Shown: in pieces, positions 12,661 through 25,739 of the stretch | How the letters are laid out: each line of letters opens with the position of its first letter | Numbering within the stretch: the stretch's first letter is position 1 | From: Escallonia rubra | Lineage: Eukaryota; Streptophyta; Magnoliopsida; Escalloniales; Escalloniaceae | Assembly (NCBI GenBank): GCA_033065855.1 | Contig: JAVXUO010000884.1 | Span: 248,001-312,000 of the forward strand | DNA length: 64,000 bases | Direction of reading: 5' to 3' | Translations under genes and position numbers: made by a program | Notes under the pieces: model-generated | What the model was told of the DNA's origin: nothing | Seen by the model: the letters and a program-made list of their open reading frames with translations, nothing else | Database searches by the model: none

Positions 12661-14320
12661 TCTTAATCCACATATTCCTTACAACCCTCTGATGCCGCGC
12701 TCTCCTCGTGTAGTGGAAGTTGTTGAGGTTCCCACCACCGCTCCTTCGCCTACAGATCCTTCCTCCTCTGGTCAGGGTGCCCGTCGTAGGCCGTAGATTT
12801 TTTATTTTATTTTTTTATCCCTCTTTTTTATTTGACAAAGGGGGAGAACAAAACTCACTATAACTTTTTGAACTGTACATTTTTTTGCTACTATTAAAGC
12901 AATTCATTTATTAATTGTTTGCTTATGAATGTTATCTAATCCAGGGGGAGTATGATTATATTATGTTTGATTAATGTTGTCATCATAAAAAAGGGAGAGA
13001 TTTTTTACTTGACTAATTTTGATGATTCCAAGATTATTACTCCTAACATTAATCTAACACTGTTATTAAGATAATATTTCAGGGTCAATCTTAATCAAAC
13101 AAAAACAAAGAACATGTCATGGACAAAGCTTGGACTTGGAATTGGAATTGAACATGGACGTGGACTGGGATGAAGATTCAGAGCTGGAAGTATACTTTAT
13201 CTTTATTGAAAATTTATCCTTGTTACTAAGTCTTTCTTAAAGATCTTCCAGAAATTCAAGTAAACAACTAAACCAAAAGTTTTTCATTCGAAGGCAAAAT
13301 ATTTTCATTCGATTTGATCCTTCAGTGTCTTTCTTATTGTCTTCCAAAAAAAGTTTGCATTCGAATTAATCCTTCAGTCTCTTCTTGACAAAGTTTCAAA
13401 AATATTTTCGATCGAAGCCAAAGTTTTCGGTAGAAGCCAGAGTGTTCGGTTGAGGCCAATAACTTTCGGTCGAAACCAAAGTTTTTGGTCGAAGCCAAGA
13501 ACTTTCGGTCGAAGCCAAAGTTTTCGGTCGAAGCAAAAGTTTTCAGTTGAAGCAATGTTTTCAGTCGAATGAAAAGTAGTTTCCATTCGACTCAATCCTT
13601 CAATGACTTCAACATCTCTCAGCTTTATCTTTTCATTCGAATGAATCTCATATTCATTCGACCGAATTCTTCAGATATGTTTTTCATTCGAATCAACTTC
13701 ATCTTTCATTCGAATCAAACTTTGAGTATTCCTTTTTTAACGGTTCTTTTCTCTTTAAGTATAAAAAGGGACCTTGAGAGCATTTATTGCTAATTTGGTT
13801 AATCTTTGAAAAATCTTTCTCTCGCTTCTAAAAACACTCTCCCATCTTGTTTCACACTTCCATCTATTCTTCATTGAGTGAGTTCATTTTTTAGAAAGTT
13901 AGAAGCAAGTTTCTTGGTTTGGTTCTTGAAAAATTATAAATCTTCCCACCTAAGAAAGCTTAGTCTTGTTGTGTTCATTGTAATATCTACTCAAGAAGGA
14001 GTTTGTTGTTGTATCTCAATTGTAAATCATTTTTCATTTGTAATAGTTGGAAAACCTTGGAAGGGTTTTCGAATCTGTACTGCGGTTTGAACTAGCACCC
14101 TAAGCTAACTGATTAGTGAAAGGCTCGAGTAGGTCTCCCTTGTGTTGAGTGCTCGGGGACTAGACGTAGGCTGGTGGGGCTGAACCAGTATAAATCTATG
14201 TGTTCATTTATATTTGTTATTCCTGTCATTTACCTTTTAAATTTAGTTTTTAAATTTCTGCTCAAAGTTGTAAACACATATTCACCCCCCCCCCCCCCCA
14301 GGTGTATTAAGGGACCTACA
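12661..14320 (+). mobile_element. Copia 3' end with 3' LTR (truncated)
   Basis: 12661-12797 ends a frame (SGQGARRRP then stop). It is followed by the gacaaagggggag and gtcatcataaaaaagggagag words typical of the end of SIRE/Maximus-type Copia internal regions. The LTR follows at ~13001-14320. It has a TATAAAAA box at 13760-13767, a C-run after tattcacc near 14285, and an end in cctaca. 13280-13710 is an array of short TTCGGTCGAAGCC and CATTCGAA-type repeats. The 5' part of the element is missing. It is inserted ~100 bp before the old LINE's ORF2 start. A related LTR with a different internal repeat cassette is at 35978-37264. Confidence 0.6.
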
Positions 14321-14421
14321 AAAATGCTCTATTTTATCTTCTAGTTTTGTCTCCTCTTTCTTTTTATTATGCTTTCCTTTTTTATTAAGCTTAGGTCCTT
14401 ATCCTTTCTGCTTTTGCACAA

Positions 14422-14960
14422 ATGATCTTGTTTAGTTGGAAACTTAGAGGATTATGGAAGACCTTTACTATTAGGTTCTTGGCCGTTCTAAGGAAATAGC
14501 ATAATCCTAATATACTTTTTTTCTATCAGGAAAAAAAAAAGCACTACGGGTAATGGGTTACTTGGAAGCTATGTTTTCTAGGGCCTGGTAATACGTTATG
14601 TGTTAACCTGGGACTTAGCAAATGGATTTGATGGCCTACAAAAATCATTTGAACTTTGATCTCATCAAATCGTCCCCAAATTTCATTCATAGAAAAATAG
14701 AAAAATCACATGCATATTGCAAACGAAACACTTGCTCTCATAGAAAAATCAAATATTGCAAAAGTCTATGGCCCCCCTGAGATTGAAAGCAAAAAATCTT
14801 TATGGCAAAAACTAGCTAAACTAAAGCCTCAGGATAGTATATCATGGCTTCCCCTTCAGGACTTTAATCAAGTCCTATCTCTAGAAGAAAAATTCTTAAG
14901 AAACAAGGGTCATATTGCAGGGGCAGGGTAGATGGTGAATTGGATTGAGCAGTGTGAAGT
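14422..14960 (+). pseudogene. Old L1 LINE ORF2, endonuclease part
   Basis: Starts MILFSWKLRG, the usual opening of plant L1 ORF2. Near 14864 is LPLQDFNQVLSLEEK, the counterpart of the APE-type endonuclease GDFNEIL motif, with the catalytic region altered. It ends at ~14960 with NWIEQCEV, where another element cuts in. Stops and frameshifts are frequent. The frame resumes at ~16035 with PKYT and RLDRAF. Confidence 0.75.
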
Positions 14961-14964
14961 AAGT

Positions 14965-16034
14965 TTTTCTTTATATATATATATATATAAGTAAAAGACA
15001 ATTATCGGATGACATCCCATCCAAGTGATCAACTAAAAGAAAACTAAGATAAAAATAAATTAGACAAACTAACCAGCTAAAATAACAAATAACTACAAGA
15101 TAATACTAACTAAGCCTAAAACAAGATAAATACTAAGAAAACAACCAATCATAAAATTCCAACACACAGCAGTCGCACTCCCAACTCCAGGCACGTGTTT
15201 CTCCGCTACAACCGGTCCTTGATCCTCGTGCACTACTCCGGTGATGGAAACAACCTTTTCTGGCCATCCCTTGTTTGCCGAAAGCTCCCTCAAATTCAAC
15301 TGAATCCCCGAAATGAAAATCCGGAAGAAGCTTCTCAAAACCCCCGACCAACCACCAGGACCCAATAGAAAAAACCCCACCATCTGCTACAATCGGAAGA
15401 ATCTTACATGCAGCAACCTAGCCCTTCACCATCAACTGCAATCGGAAGAAGACATCCTTCAGTTGCACCCACTTAAGCCCCACCGAGACCCGTCAGCAAC
15501 GCAACCAACAACCACCTACAAACTCAACCACCAACCTTTTATTGATCAAAGGGGAAGAGGGAGTATTTAAGGGGAAAGGGAAAATAAGCCCTAGATGAAA
15601 AACCTTGACCTAAACTCACCACACCTTCTCCCGCACAACACCCACAAGGCCCCCGACAACGGCGACACACGAACCCACGAGCAACAAAACCTACCCCCTA
15701 ATCTCACCAAGAACCAATCAAAGAGCTCCCAAGGAGTCCAACAAAGTAATTCCACAGCAAACCCCAACCCACGGTCGTACCAAAAAAAATGAAGAGAATA
15801 ATCAGATCGAGTGCAATCCTGTAACAACACCGTCTAGCTCATCTTCACCATCACGATCCCCCACAAACTTAAACAAAACATCAACTAGAGTACCTCATCA
15901 CCACTCATCGAAAAATCGGCGGTGGTGACGGAGACGGAGAAGAATCAAGTTGTAACACAGGCGATAGGTGATCGCTATTTTCGCTCTCTCTCATAGAGAG
16001 CTTTATCTCGGTCTGAATTAATCTGTTCTCCCTC
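14965..16034 (-). mobile_element. ~1.07 kb insert in the old LINE endonuclease
   Basis: It separates NWIEQCEV (14960) from the expected next endonuclease residues at ~16035, so it is an insertion. Its left edge is a (TA)n tract (14976-14990) followed by aagtaaaagac. Read on the minus strand it would start with a CTCTCTATGAGAGAG-rich leader and finish in a (TA)n tail, as LINE-derived non-autonomous elements often do. No protein domain was recognised and no target duplication could be defined. Orientation and class are inferred. Confidence 0.45.
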
Positions 16035-16155
16035 TAAACGACCAAAGTACACTTGAACTAATGACAAGGAGGATAAGGCCAGAACGTACAAAAGACTGGA
16101 TAGAGCTTTTGTAATCATTCGTGGAGATTGATATAAGAATGATCAACCTCATTCC
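16035..16155 (+). pseudogene. Old L1 LINE ORF2, endonuclease tail
   Basis: Reads PKYT, stop, then TNDKEDKARTYKRLDRAF, which matches the GPKYTWTN...RLDRA segment of the L1 endonuclease. It is followed at once by the 14-bp target duplication of the younger LINE. Before that insertion the old copy had already lost most of its RT domain, because the sequence on the far side (22617 on) is late RT. Confidence 0.7.
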
Positions 16156-16182
16156 ATCTTCCAATAGGTATCGTGCCAAAAC

Positions 16183-18430
16183 ATGAGCTCTGGAGAGAAA
16201 AACGATTTGGGTTCCTGCGACTTTGCTTCCATCCTAGCCGAGAGAAACAACCCTGACCATCCCCCATATCTCATGTACCTAATCCCCACAGTGGTCGGCG
16301 ATGGTTCTCTCCAGGCTTCTCTGTCGGAAGGCTCGCACCTTCACCCTCCCCCTCGCCCTGATCCCCCACCAGCTCCATGTTTAACAGGTAAATTTTGGGA
16401 TAACCCAGGCAGTGAAGACAACCTTTTTGAGGAGACCCCAGAAACCATCTCTGTAACTCGTCCTGCGGATGGCTCTAAATACAGGGTAACAACCGCCCAT
16501 AACATTGATGGCTCGCCCATTAATGGAGGCGAGAAAATCTCCAAGAAAAATAAGAAGGTCCACCTACTGAGTGGGATGGTAGGTACTCTGGCAATTACTG
16601 ATCCAGTCACTAGAGAAGAAATCATGGTGGATTCTGCTACTACATAAACAGGACAGCTGGAAACAAAACAACAAGACAAGGCCCTAGAACAGGATACAGA
16701 TATGTTTCCCCCTCTCGAAACAAACACAGCACACTGCAAGACTTCAGAATCTTCCATCCCCAAATCCTACCGTGATGTTGTCTTCAAGAACCAAGACGAA
16801 AATGCGGTATACTTTATAGAAAATGATGAAGATGTCCTTGAAGATATGGTTCCTGAAGAATCAATAGTTAATACCAATTTGAGCATACCAGAAGTCAAGC
16901 TTCCTGAAGCCATGATCCAACAAATTCGTGCTCAGTGGAAAGACAGCCTTATAGTCAAATTACTGGGTAAAAGTATCGGATTCAGAGCTCTATCTACACG
17001 GCTTAAAGCTCTTTGGGATCTAAATGGTGATTTTGATATGATCGATCTAGATGATGGATTCTTTCTTATTAAGTTTGATTCTAGAACTGATGCGGAGCAT
17101 GCACTTAACGGAGGGCCGTGGATTATTCTTAGCCACTATCTAACTGTTAGAAGATGGGAACCCAACTTCAAGCCATCAGAAGCCATTAAAACCACTACGG
17201 CAGTTTGGGTCCGGCTACAAAACTCCCAATTGAATATTACAGTGAAAATGTTCTATGTAGAATCGCGATCAAGCTTGGCCGACCGATTAAAGTTGATTTT
17301 AGCACAGCCACTTCGATCAGGGGAAAATACGCGAGAATTTGTATCGAAATCGATCTTTCCAAACCCCTAATACCAGCTTACATTCTGGCAGGGAAAGAAT
17401 ACAAGGTTGAATATGAGTTCTTGCCGGCAATTTGCTTTGATTGTGGCAAAGTGGGTCACCGGAAAGACAACTGTACTCAACGATCGGAAACCAGCGCACC
17501 GGTGCATCACAACGTCGCCCAAGATAGAACACTAACAAAGGATAACGGTAACCTGCAAGAACCAAACGGAAACACCAACGTCCAAATCCCAGGAAATATG
17601 GCTCAGTCACTGCTGAAACCAATTATGGTGAATGGATAGTGGTGAAGAGGAGGTCTATACGGTCCATGCAAAAGAAATACACAGATAACCCCTCTACGGG
17701 CCTAAGAAAAAACCAAGATAGCCAGGCCCTTTTGGCTAAACCAGCTTCAGCCCGTAACAATCGCTTTCAGGCGCGTGACTCCCTGGTCCAGTCGCCACAG
17801 TCATCCCTGGCCCAACAGGAACCTCTTGTTCGAGCCCAAACCAGAAACTCCAAGAATCAAACAGAAAAAACCAAATCGTTGGTAGCCCAACCAAATTCTC
17901 ACTCGACCCACATAGGCATCAGCATAGCAGCTCCAACCCTCCCCATGACGGTTGACGCAATTCCTTCTAAAATTTCTGGGGCAATCTCAACCACCAAACC
18001 AAACCACACCTCCAAAACCAACCTGAACCTTCCATCTCCTTTAGAGCCGCCGCCCCAGCTTAAACCTACTAGCTACAGCCCCTCTAACCCGAGTATTACC
18101 GCACCTCCGATAAAGACCAACCTTGTTAATGAGCCCCTAAGCCTTCATCCACCTACCCCAGAAAAACCCCCTGATCCCTTTCTCATTTCCCTAAGGCCAA
18201 ATGACTCATATCCAAGTCAAGAAGCTAGAATTTTGCGGAGTGGAATTGAAGGGAACAATAAGGGAAGATCTACTCCTATTCACGGAAACGGAGGCCTTTA
18301 TCGAGCAATTTCGGATGATTCTTATGCCAGATCGGTGGACAGAAGTAGAAGCCCCACTCGAGGTACGATTATCAGCGTTAACACATCCGGTTCTAGGGAG
18401 GAAGAGAGTAGAAGGTTTCTTCAAAGGTAA
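16183..18430 (+). pseudogene. L1 ORF1: DUF4283 and CCHC zinc knuckle protein
   Basis: The reading starts at ATG 16183, meets an in-frame stop at 16645-16647, and continues in the same frame through a DUF4283 domain (LLGKSIGFRALSTRLKALW, NGGPWII). It shifts frame near 17205-17216 and reads KLPIEYYSENVLCRIAIKLG and the knuckle CFDCGKVGHRKDNC. It shifts again just before 17640 and ends with a Ser/Pro-rich tail at the TAA at 18428. Family ORF1 proteins bind the element RNA. One stop and two frameshifts are the visible lesions. ORF2's natural start lies 41 nt after this stop. Confidence 0.85.
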
Positions 18431-18470
18431 AGCCCCTCTTCCTCTGGATATTTTTCTCCACAAGCACTCA

Positions 18471-21400
18471 ATGGCTACCCTTATATGGAACACTAGAGGT
18501 ACGGGCAACAAAAAATTTAGGCGCCATTTCCACCAGCTTGCTCAACAATTCAAATTTCAGATGGTGGCCTTGATGGAAACTAAAGTTTGCTTCGGTTCTA
18601 TGGGAGATTTCTTTGAACAATTTGGTCTCACATCCACGGCTGTTGTCGATCCGAATGGCAGAGCAGGTGGTATTTGGGTCCTATGGAACCCCGAGCAAAT
18701 CTCTGTGACCCCTCTTCAACTTCACAATCAAGTGGTTCACTTGGAAATCAGGAAAACTAACTTCGAAAATTGGGTGTTTTCGACAGTGTACGGAAACCCC
18801 CAAATCAACAAGAGAGCTGAACTGTGGGAAAATCTTTCTGATTTTGCCGAAGCAGTTCCTACCCCCTGGTTTCTCGCAGGAGATTTTAACGATTACATGG
18901 GACCTAACGAACGGCAAAGCTACACTCCCTTCAATGATTTCCAGAGATGTCAACATTTTTGCGACAATATCAATAGCTGTGGGTTGATGGACATTGGCTG
19001 TCGAGGGCCTAAACTCATTTGGGATAATGGTCGTCACGGGCTTGCCAACACAAAGGAGAGGCTGGATCGTGCTTTGGCAAATTCTGATTGGCGTCTTCAA
19101 TTCCCGGAGGCCACCATCACCAATATTCCTCGTATGTACTCTGACCACTGCCCTATGATTTTGCATGTTAATGGTATTGATAATTTTAGAAATAGAATTA
19201 AACCTTTCCGCATGGAAGCTATGTGGATCGAACACCAGGATTTTAGAAATATTGTTGTTAAAGCCTGGGGTAATAATGCCTCTCTCAACACTGCAAAAAA
19301 TAACTTCAGACCTTTAGCTTTTGAATGGAATAAAAATACTTTTGGAAATCTCTTCAGGAGAAAGAGATGTATTATCGCTAGACTTAATGGTATTCAATCC
19401 GCGTTATCTAATCACTTTAGTTTCAACCTTGATAAGCTGGATAGAGATCTTAAAAGGGAACTTGATTCTATTCTTGATCAAGAAGAAATTTTCTGGAAAC
19501 AAAAGTCTAGGGATGATAATCTCAGACTTAGGGAAAAGAACACTAAATACTTCCATATAACTACGCTTAAAAGAAGGAAAAGAAATAGAATTGAAAGGCT
19601 CAAAAAGGAGAACGGTTCTTGGACTGATGACCCTGCTGAGATTAAGGATATTATAACTTCCCATTTTCAGAATATCTTCCTTAATAGGAGCCCTACTTCT
19701 ACCTATAGTAACTGGCAAAGCTCTGCCTTTTTCACCCAGGATCAGAAAGAGGCCCTTACTGCTTCTATTGAGGACTTTGAGATCAAAAGTGTTGTTGAAA
19801 ATATTAAAGCTAATAAAGCTCCGGGCCCTGACGGGATACCTTCCCTTCTCTACCATAAATTCTGGGATATCATGGGTTCTTCCACCTGTAGCTATGTTAA
19901 AAGTTGTTTTCAAAATAAAAAGCTTCCCCCTGCTGATAAAGATGTCCTTATCTCGCTTATACCCAAAGTTGATTTCCCGAAAAAAATAAACCAATTCCAT
20001 CCCATTAGCTTGTTTAATGTGAACTATAAGGTCATCACTAAAATCATAGTCAACAGACTTCGTCCCTTCCTTGAAGACATCATCAGCCCCTTTCAGAGTA
20101 GCTTCCTTCCTGATAGACACACCATTGACAATATATTTATTACACAGGAAATAATCCACTCGTTATCTCTTAAAAAAGGTAAACAAGGAGGTATGATCTG
20201 GAAAATAGACCTCGAAAAAGCCTATGACAAAATTAAATGGTGCTTCATTTGAAAAACCTTACATGAATTTCAATTCCCTCAAAATCTTATTGATCTTATA
20301 ATGGACTGTATTGTGGGTAATAATTTAAATTTCATTTGGAATGGGGAGATCACTGAGAGTATCACCCCCGAGAGAGGTATTAGACAAGGAGACCCCCTGT
20401 TGCCCTATATTTTTGTTTTGTGCATGGAGAGACTTGGTAATCTTATAATTCCTAAAACCAGGGCCAATCTTTGGAATGGTCTTAAGGCTTCCCCTCATGG
20501 TCCTGCCATCTCGTACCTTTTTTACGCCGATGATCTTATGCTTTTTGCTAAAGCGGACAAGAAGAACTGTACTCACATGATAGAAACGATCACCAAGTTC
20601 TGTGATGAATCTGGGCTTAATATAAATTCGGGCAAATCTAAGATTTTTGTGTCGACTAATATTCCTAGACATGTTGCGTTAGAGATTAATATCCCGCTCA
20701 CTCAGAATCTGGGAAATTACCTTGGAATGCCCCTTATCCATGATAAAATGTCTAAAAATCATTTCTCTCACGTTATAGAAAGAGTGCAAAAAAGACTTGC
20801 CAGCTGGAAGTCTAAGCTGCTCTCCCTCAATGGTAGAGTCACCCTTATTAAAGCGGTCATTTCTGCCCTGCCGACCTATGCTATGCAAACCATGTCCTTC
20901 CCCATAGCTACCTGTCAAATGTTGGACAAAATTAATAGGAATTTCTTAAGGGTTGACACTGAAAATACTAAGAAAATTCATCTAATCAATTGGGACACTG
21001 TTTGCAGACCCATTAGCCTGGGAGGATTAGGTATTCGGAAGACCAGGAACAACAACCTTGCTATGCTTTCCAAGCTTGGCTGGAATATCGTCAAAAATGC
21101 TCCTAAAACCTGGGTTGAAGTCCTAAAAAGTAAGTATAAAATCCCTAACAATCCCAGGCTTTGGAAAAAAGGGAAAAGAACTTCACATATTTGGAGGGGC
21201 GTCATTAGTACCAAAGATTGGTTAGTCAAAGGAACTAAATGGGTGATTGGTAATGGCAATACTACCTCGTTGTGGGATGATTGGTGGTGCGGACCTAGCC
21301 CCCTAAATGCTGAAAATAGAAGAGGTAATGAAGAAACTAGAGTGAGTAGCATTATCATACGGAACAATTGGCACCTGGACAGAATTCGAAGCTCCTTGGA

Positions 21401-22562
21401 TAATGAAGAAATTGAAGTCATATGTAATACCCCCATCCCCTGCTTTAGGTCCTTCCAGGACTCTCCTAGCTGGGGTTACTCCGGCAATGGAGCCTTCTCT
21501 ACCAAAGCTTTCTATAAGCTTATGACTGAGCTCCCTGATTCTAGCTCCCACATCCTTCCTGCCAAATAGAAAAGACTTTGGTGCCTTCATCTACCTCAAA
21601 AAATCATAGGTTTCTTGTGGCTTGCTCTCCATGACAGACTCTTGACCAATAATTTGAGGAAAATCAGATGTCTTACTACTGACAACACTTGTCCCAAATG
21701 CAATCGTTATGAGGAATCAACCATCCATGTGCTCTGGAACTGTGTCTTTGCTGGCAAAGTTTGGAAACATTTCCTAAGCATCCAACAGATTCAAGACCTC
21801 CAAAATTTAGATATTACTCAATGGTTTTGGAAGGGTTTTGATCTCGAGGCTAACTCTAACCAAGAAGGGAATTGGGGAACTATTTTTATATCTATATTGT
21901 GGACTAATTGGAAATGCAGGAATCGTAAAGTCTTTGATAACAAAGACTGCTCCACAGAGGAAGCTATCTTCATCAGCAAAAACCTAGCAAGGGAAGTCAC
22001 TAACGCCTTTCACAAAAACTCAAATGCCCCAAAACCAAAAATTTCCAGACTAATCAAATGGCATTTTCCAATGACAGGTTTTGTTAAAATCAACACCGAT
22101 GAAGCTTCAAGAGGTAATCATGGGCAAAGCGGGTACGGAGGAATTGCTAGAGATGATAGAGGCTACTGGATTGAAGGTTTCTTTGGAAGTATTGGCAAGA
22201 ACTCAAGTCTTAACGCGGAAGTTTGGGGCATCCATCGAGGCTTAATAACTATTCGTGACAGAAACTAGAGGCAGACAACCCTTGAATCAGACTCGACCGC
22301 TGCTCTCACCTTGATAAAGACACAAGAAATTCAAAATCACCCATTGCGTGCGCTTGTAGAAGACTGTCGGGAAATTATAGCCCACACGGAATGCGTGCTG
22401 ACACACACCATGAAGGAAGGCAACAAATGTGCCGATTACCTAGCAAACCTGGGAGCAAGCCAAGGAGAAGCTTACGTCCATCTTGCAGAGGCTCCCACTG
22501 ATCTGGGAAGCCTGCTTGTTGCGGATATGATTGGAGTGGCCTTCGAAAGGCTCCAAAACTAA
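18471..22562 (+). pseudogene. L1 ORF2: endonuclease, reverse transcriptase, zf-RVT, RNase H
   Basis: The start ATG 18471 (MATLIWNTRG) is the usual opening of plant L1 ORF2. Domains in order: APE endonuclease (GDFND ~residue 137, ERLDRAL, SDHCPMIL); reverse transcriptase (APGPDGIP, GIRQGDPL, FYADD ~residue 685); zf-RVT (LWLALHDRLLTN, CPKCNRYEESTIHVLWNC); and an Ac-like RNase H with NTDEAS, NAEVWG, ESDS and CADYLA, so its acidic residues are present. The whole 4.1 kb stays in one frame. Only three in-frame stops break it: TGA 20250-20252, TAG 21567-21569 and TAG 22266-22268. This suggests a fairly young copy inactivated by point mutation. Confidence 0.93.
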
Positions 22563-22602
22563 TTCTATGTACTTTCCTTTTTTTCCTCTGTACCAAAAAA
22601 AA

Positions 22603-22616
22603 ATCTTCCAATAGGT
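22603..22616. repeat. Right target-site duplication of younger LINE
   Basis: The sequence atcttccaataggt is identical to 16156-16169, placed directly after the A tail. Confidence 0.95.
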
Positions 22617-22825
22617 CGTTTCGACCAAAGGCTTATCAGCCTATAAACTGCCCTCCACATTATGCACAGAAATAAACAGTGTAATAAGGAACTTCTGGTG
22701 GGTCCAGGATTTATTTGAAAGGAAAATACATATAACTAGGTAGGATAATACTTGCAAACCAATAAGAGAAAGATGACTAAACGTAAGGAACTTCAAGGTT
22801 TTTAACCAAGCCTTATTGGCCCAGC
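22617..22825 (+). pseudogene. Old L1 LINE ORF2, late reverse-transcriptase part
   Basis: Reads INSVIRNFWWVQD, then a degraded stretch, then NVRNFKVFNQALLAQ. This corresponds to the NFWWG...GGLGFRNFKAFNQALLAKQ segment after the L1 RT catalytic core. Two stops are visible. It continues the old element beyond the younger LINE and ends at ~22825. Confidence 0.75.
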
Positions 22826-23586
22826 ACCCACTTGTACAGGGAAAAAAAAAGTTTGTTGTAAATAGTGTTTTATCGATGTGAAGTTATTTTCAACATTTGT
22901 AAAATTGCATTGTTTTTACAATTTTGAAAATAGTTCTAAAACAAGTTGATGCAGTATTTATTTCAACCTTTTTGAAACCACAAACAAGTGAAAACAAAAA
23001 TGGTGAAAGGGTTATAAAATCAAAACTTAAGGCATTCTCACTAGCCACAAATGTTGTTCATAAAGGTTGTGACGTAGGGGTGCGCACGGTTCAGTTGGTT
23101 CAATTTAGAGGCTGAATACCAAACAGAACCGACCAACATCGATTTGAAAAAAAAAAACCAAATCAAGTTCGAACGGTTTGGTTTGAACGGTTCAATCGGT
23201 CTGAGCTAGACTCCATTCTAGGCCTATAAAATTGAATTTTGTAACAAAAACTCAAAGAAGTAACCAAGCAAGCATAAGTTTAAAATTCTAATTAGATTTC
23301 ATAACATTCAAAAGGGAATTACTCATTACACATCATTTGGTAAAGTTCTAATCAATCTCAATAGTAGATCCCCGAAACTCAAAAAAGGAAAAATCAAATC
23401 ACTGTTACTCCAACGAAAACTGGAAACACACAGACACTATTATATGCTTCACTTACAATAAGTTGCCACATATTTAATGGTTCTCTAACAATAAATTAAC
23501 TACCAAGTTGAATGTCCAGCATCTTAAAAGCCAGATTTAGACTAAGTCACAATATTGTGCTTACATTAACAATCCAGAGCTGACTA

Positions 23587-25095
23587 CAGGGGCGGAACCA
23601 CGCTTGTACGAGGGGGTGCGTAGCCCCCCCCCCCCCCCCCTCAGATTTTGAAATATATATATATATAGTGTTTTTTTTTCATTTGCAAATTTCTGTTTCT
23701 CTCTCTTTCTCTCTCTCTTCCTCTCTCGGCCGGCTCTCACAGTCACCGGCTCACCGCGGCACGGCGGCACCTCTCCAACTCTCCTTCTCTCTTGGCTCTC
23801 TCAGTCACCGCGGCACCACACAAAGGCCACGGGCCACCGGTCATCGGCTCGGCAGCCTCAGTTCATCGTCGTAAGGTAACACACTTACGCCGGTCGGCGG
23901 TCGCCGTGGCGTCAGTGAAGCTCTCACGCCGTGACGCCAACATCTCTCCTCCTCTCTCGGCTCTCTCAGCCACCGCGGCTCGCCGCACCGCCCGCACGCC
24001 GGCACCACCCACCGACCCACGGCCACCGGTCGTCGGCTGGGCTCATTAGTTGGTCGCCGTCCCCCGATTCCAAAGCGCGAAGCAGGCGAAGGCCCTCCTC
24101 AATCCGGTAGTCCCCACCCCAACTCCGGCCAGTCCCCACCCAACTCTGGCCATATCAGATCTGGCAGATCTAGCTTAGATCTACCGTCTACGAGCCGACG
24201 GACGAACTGAGGAAGTTCCGCCACTGCCGTTCGGCGGTCACGGCGCTTGAAATAGTGAAATTGCAGATCTGACTTTGAGTTTCGGTCACCGACGACATTA
24301 CGACAACGACGCCGTTCTGATTTCTGAGGACTGAGGTCAGTGTGCATTTTGAACAATTTCTTTTGCTATTGAGAATTGATTATTTGATTAATAATTTTAG
24401 GTTGTTAGTTGTGTATTTGATGATTTAGATTTTTAATTGATGCTTTATGGATGTTAATCGTGCATTGAACACTTAGATTTGAGATTGTTGATGGAGGATG
24501 GGACCCAATTGAATTTTTATCCCATTTGAGCATTGATTATTTGATTGATAATTTTAGGTTGTGTTAATTGTGCAGTTAAAAATTAAAATTATTTTCATGC
24601 TGATTATATGTTGTTAGTTGTGCATTGAGCATTTGAGAATTGAGATGGTTGATGAAGGATGGAACCCAATTGGATTGAGATGTCGGATATGTGATTTAGT
24701 TGAATGGTGGGTTGAAATTAAGTTAATTAGGTTAACGCGATAATAAAACAATTCTTGAATGGATGAATGATAGCTTGGTTTGTTACATCGAGAAGAATGT
24801 CTTCAAAACTATTACAAATGAAGCAATTATCAAACGCTATCAATTTTCGGCACCTCATCGAGTAATTATTTAGTGCTTGCGTTTGTAAACACTGAAATGT
24901 GTTTTTTGTATTCTCTTCTTTTGTGTTGTAAAGAGTCCTTAGTGGCTCTCATGAAACTTAATAAGATCTTTTAGATGTTTTGTGTATTATCGAAAAGTGC
25001 ACTTTATTTTTGTGTGCTATTTTACTTATAAAAATATTTATCTCCTTCGATATATTTTTAGCCCCCCCTAGGATGAAATCTTGGTTCCGCCACTG
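23587..25095. mobile_element. Non-autonomous hAT element with perfect 8-bp TSD (1509 bp)
   Basis: Terminal repeats are CAGGGGCGGAACCA at the left and the complement of TGGTTCCGCCACTG at the right. The 8-bp duplication gctgacta is exact (23579-23586 and 25096-25103). There is a C-run near 23620, a short (TA)n at 23653-23666, a CT/GC-rich stretch with CGCCG words to ~24310, and an A/T-rich right half. No transposase domain is present. It is inserted in the 3' part of the older hAT transposon. Confidence 0.93.
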
Positions 25096-25739
25096 GCTGA
25101 CTATATTGGTCTAGCACATAGCCATAGCATAAGCACCAAAAAAAAAACATAGCCATAGCAACTTCTACATGTTTACTAATCCACTGACATTTGTACATGT
25201 GTATATCAAGTGTGCAATCCTTCTTAATGGATAACACAAGCCATCAAAATGCAAAGTCAGAAAAGGGATCCCCCCACATGGGCCAAGAACGGCAGCAGAA
25301 ACATCTATATAATAATTCTTCATACTTTACAAACTGTTATATAGAGCCAAATAAGTTGTCAAGTGTGCAGAGGTGTTTATTGCACACAGAATCTCAGCAA
25401 AATGATACAGTTTGCACTACAACCTACAAAAATGCATTAGAGATTTCTGATAACTAATGTTGATCTCAAGCATTTTGGCAAAACAAAATAGTCATTATAG
25501 AAGCAAACTCAATAGAAACCAGGTGAAATCAGTTGTAATTGAAAGGCATGATTGATATCTAACCGGAGAATACTTGGCATACTGTATTGATATGACAAAT
25601 TGTCATATAGAGGCATTTATCATTGGAAGTGTCGTAACTTGGAACAATTATTTACAAAAGATAAGTGGTAAGTTATTACGGCAAACATAAAAAGGAGTTC
25701 TTAAGAGCAAAAAAAAAAAAAAACAATTGTGCACTTAAA

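Larger units (their letters stand above)
16170..22602 (+). mobile_element. Younger L1-type LINE, near full length
   Basis: Bounded by the 14-bp direct repeat atcttccaataggt (16156-16169 and 22603-22616), with an A tail (22595-22602) next to the right copy. These are hallmarks of target-primed reverse transcription. It holds ORF1 from 16183, only 13 nt from the left end, so the leader is very short or 5' truncated. ORF2 runs 18471-22562 with a short 3'UTR. The host sequence on both sides is the old LINE, so this is a LINE-in-LINE insertion. Confidence 0.93.

Noticed and set aside
18201..18470. Upstream extension of LINE ORF2 to ATG 18201
   Set aside because: It overlaps the ORF1 tail in another frame; family proteins start at the MATLIWNTRG-type opening (18471).
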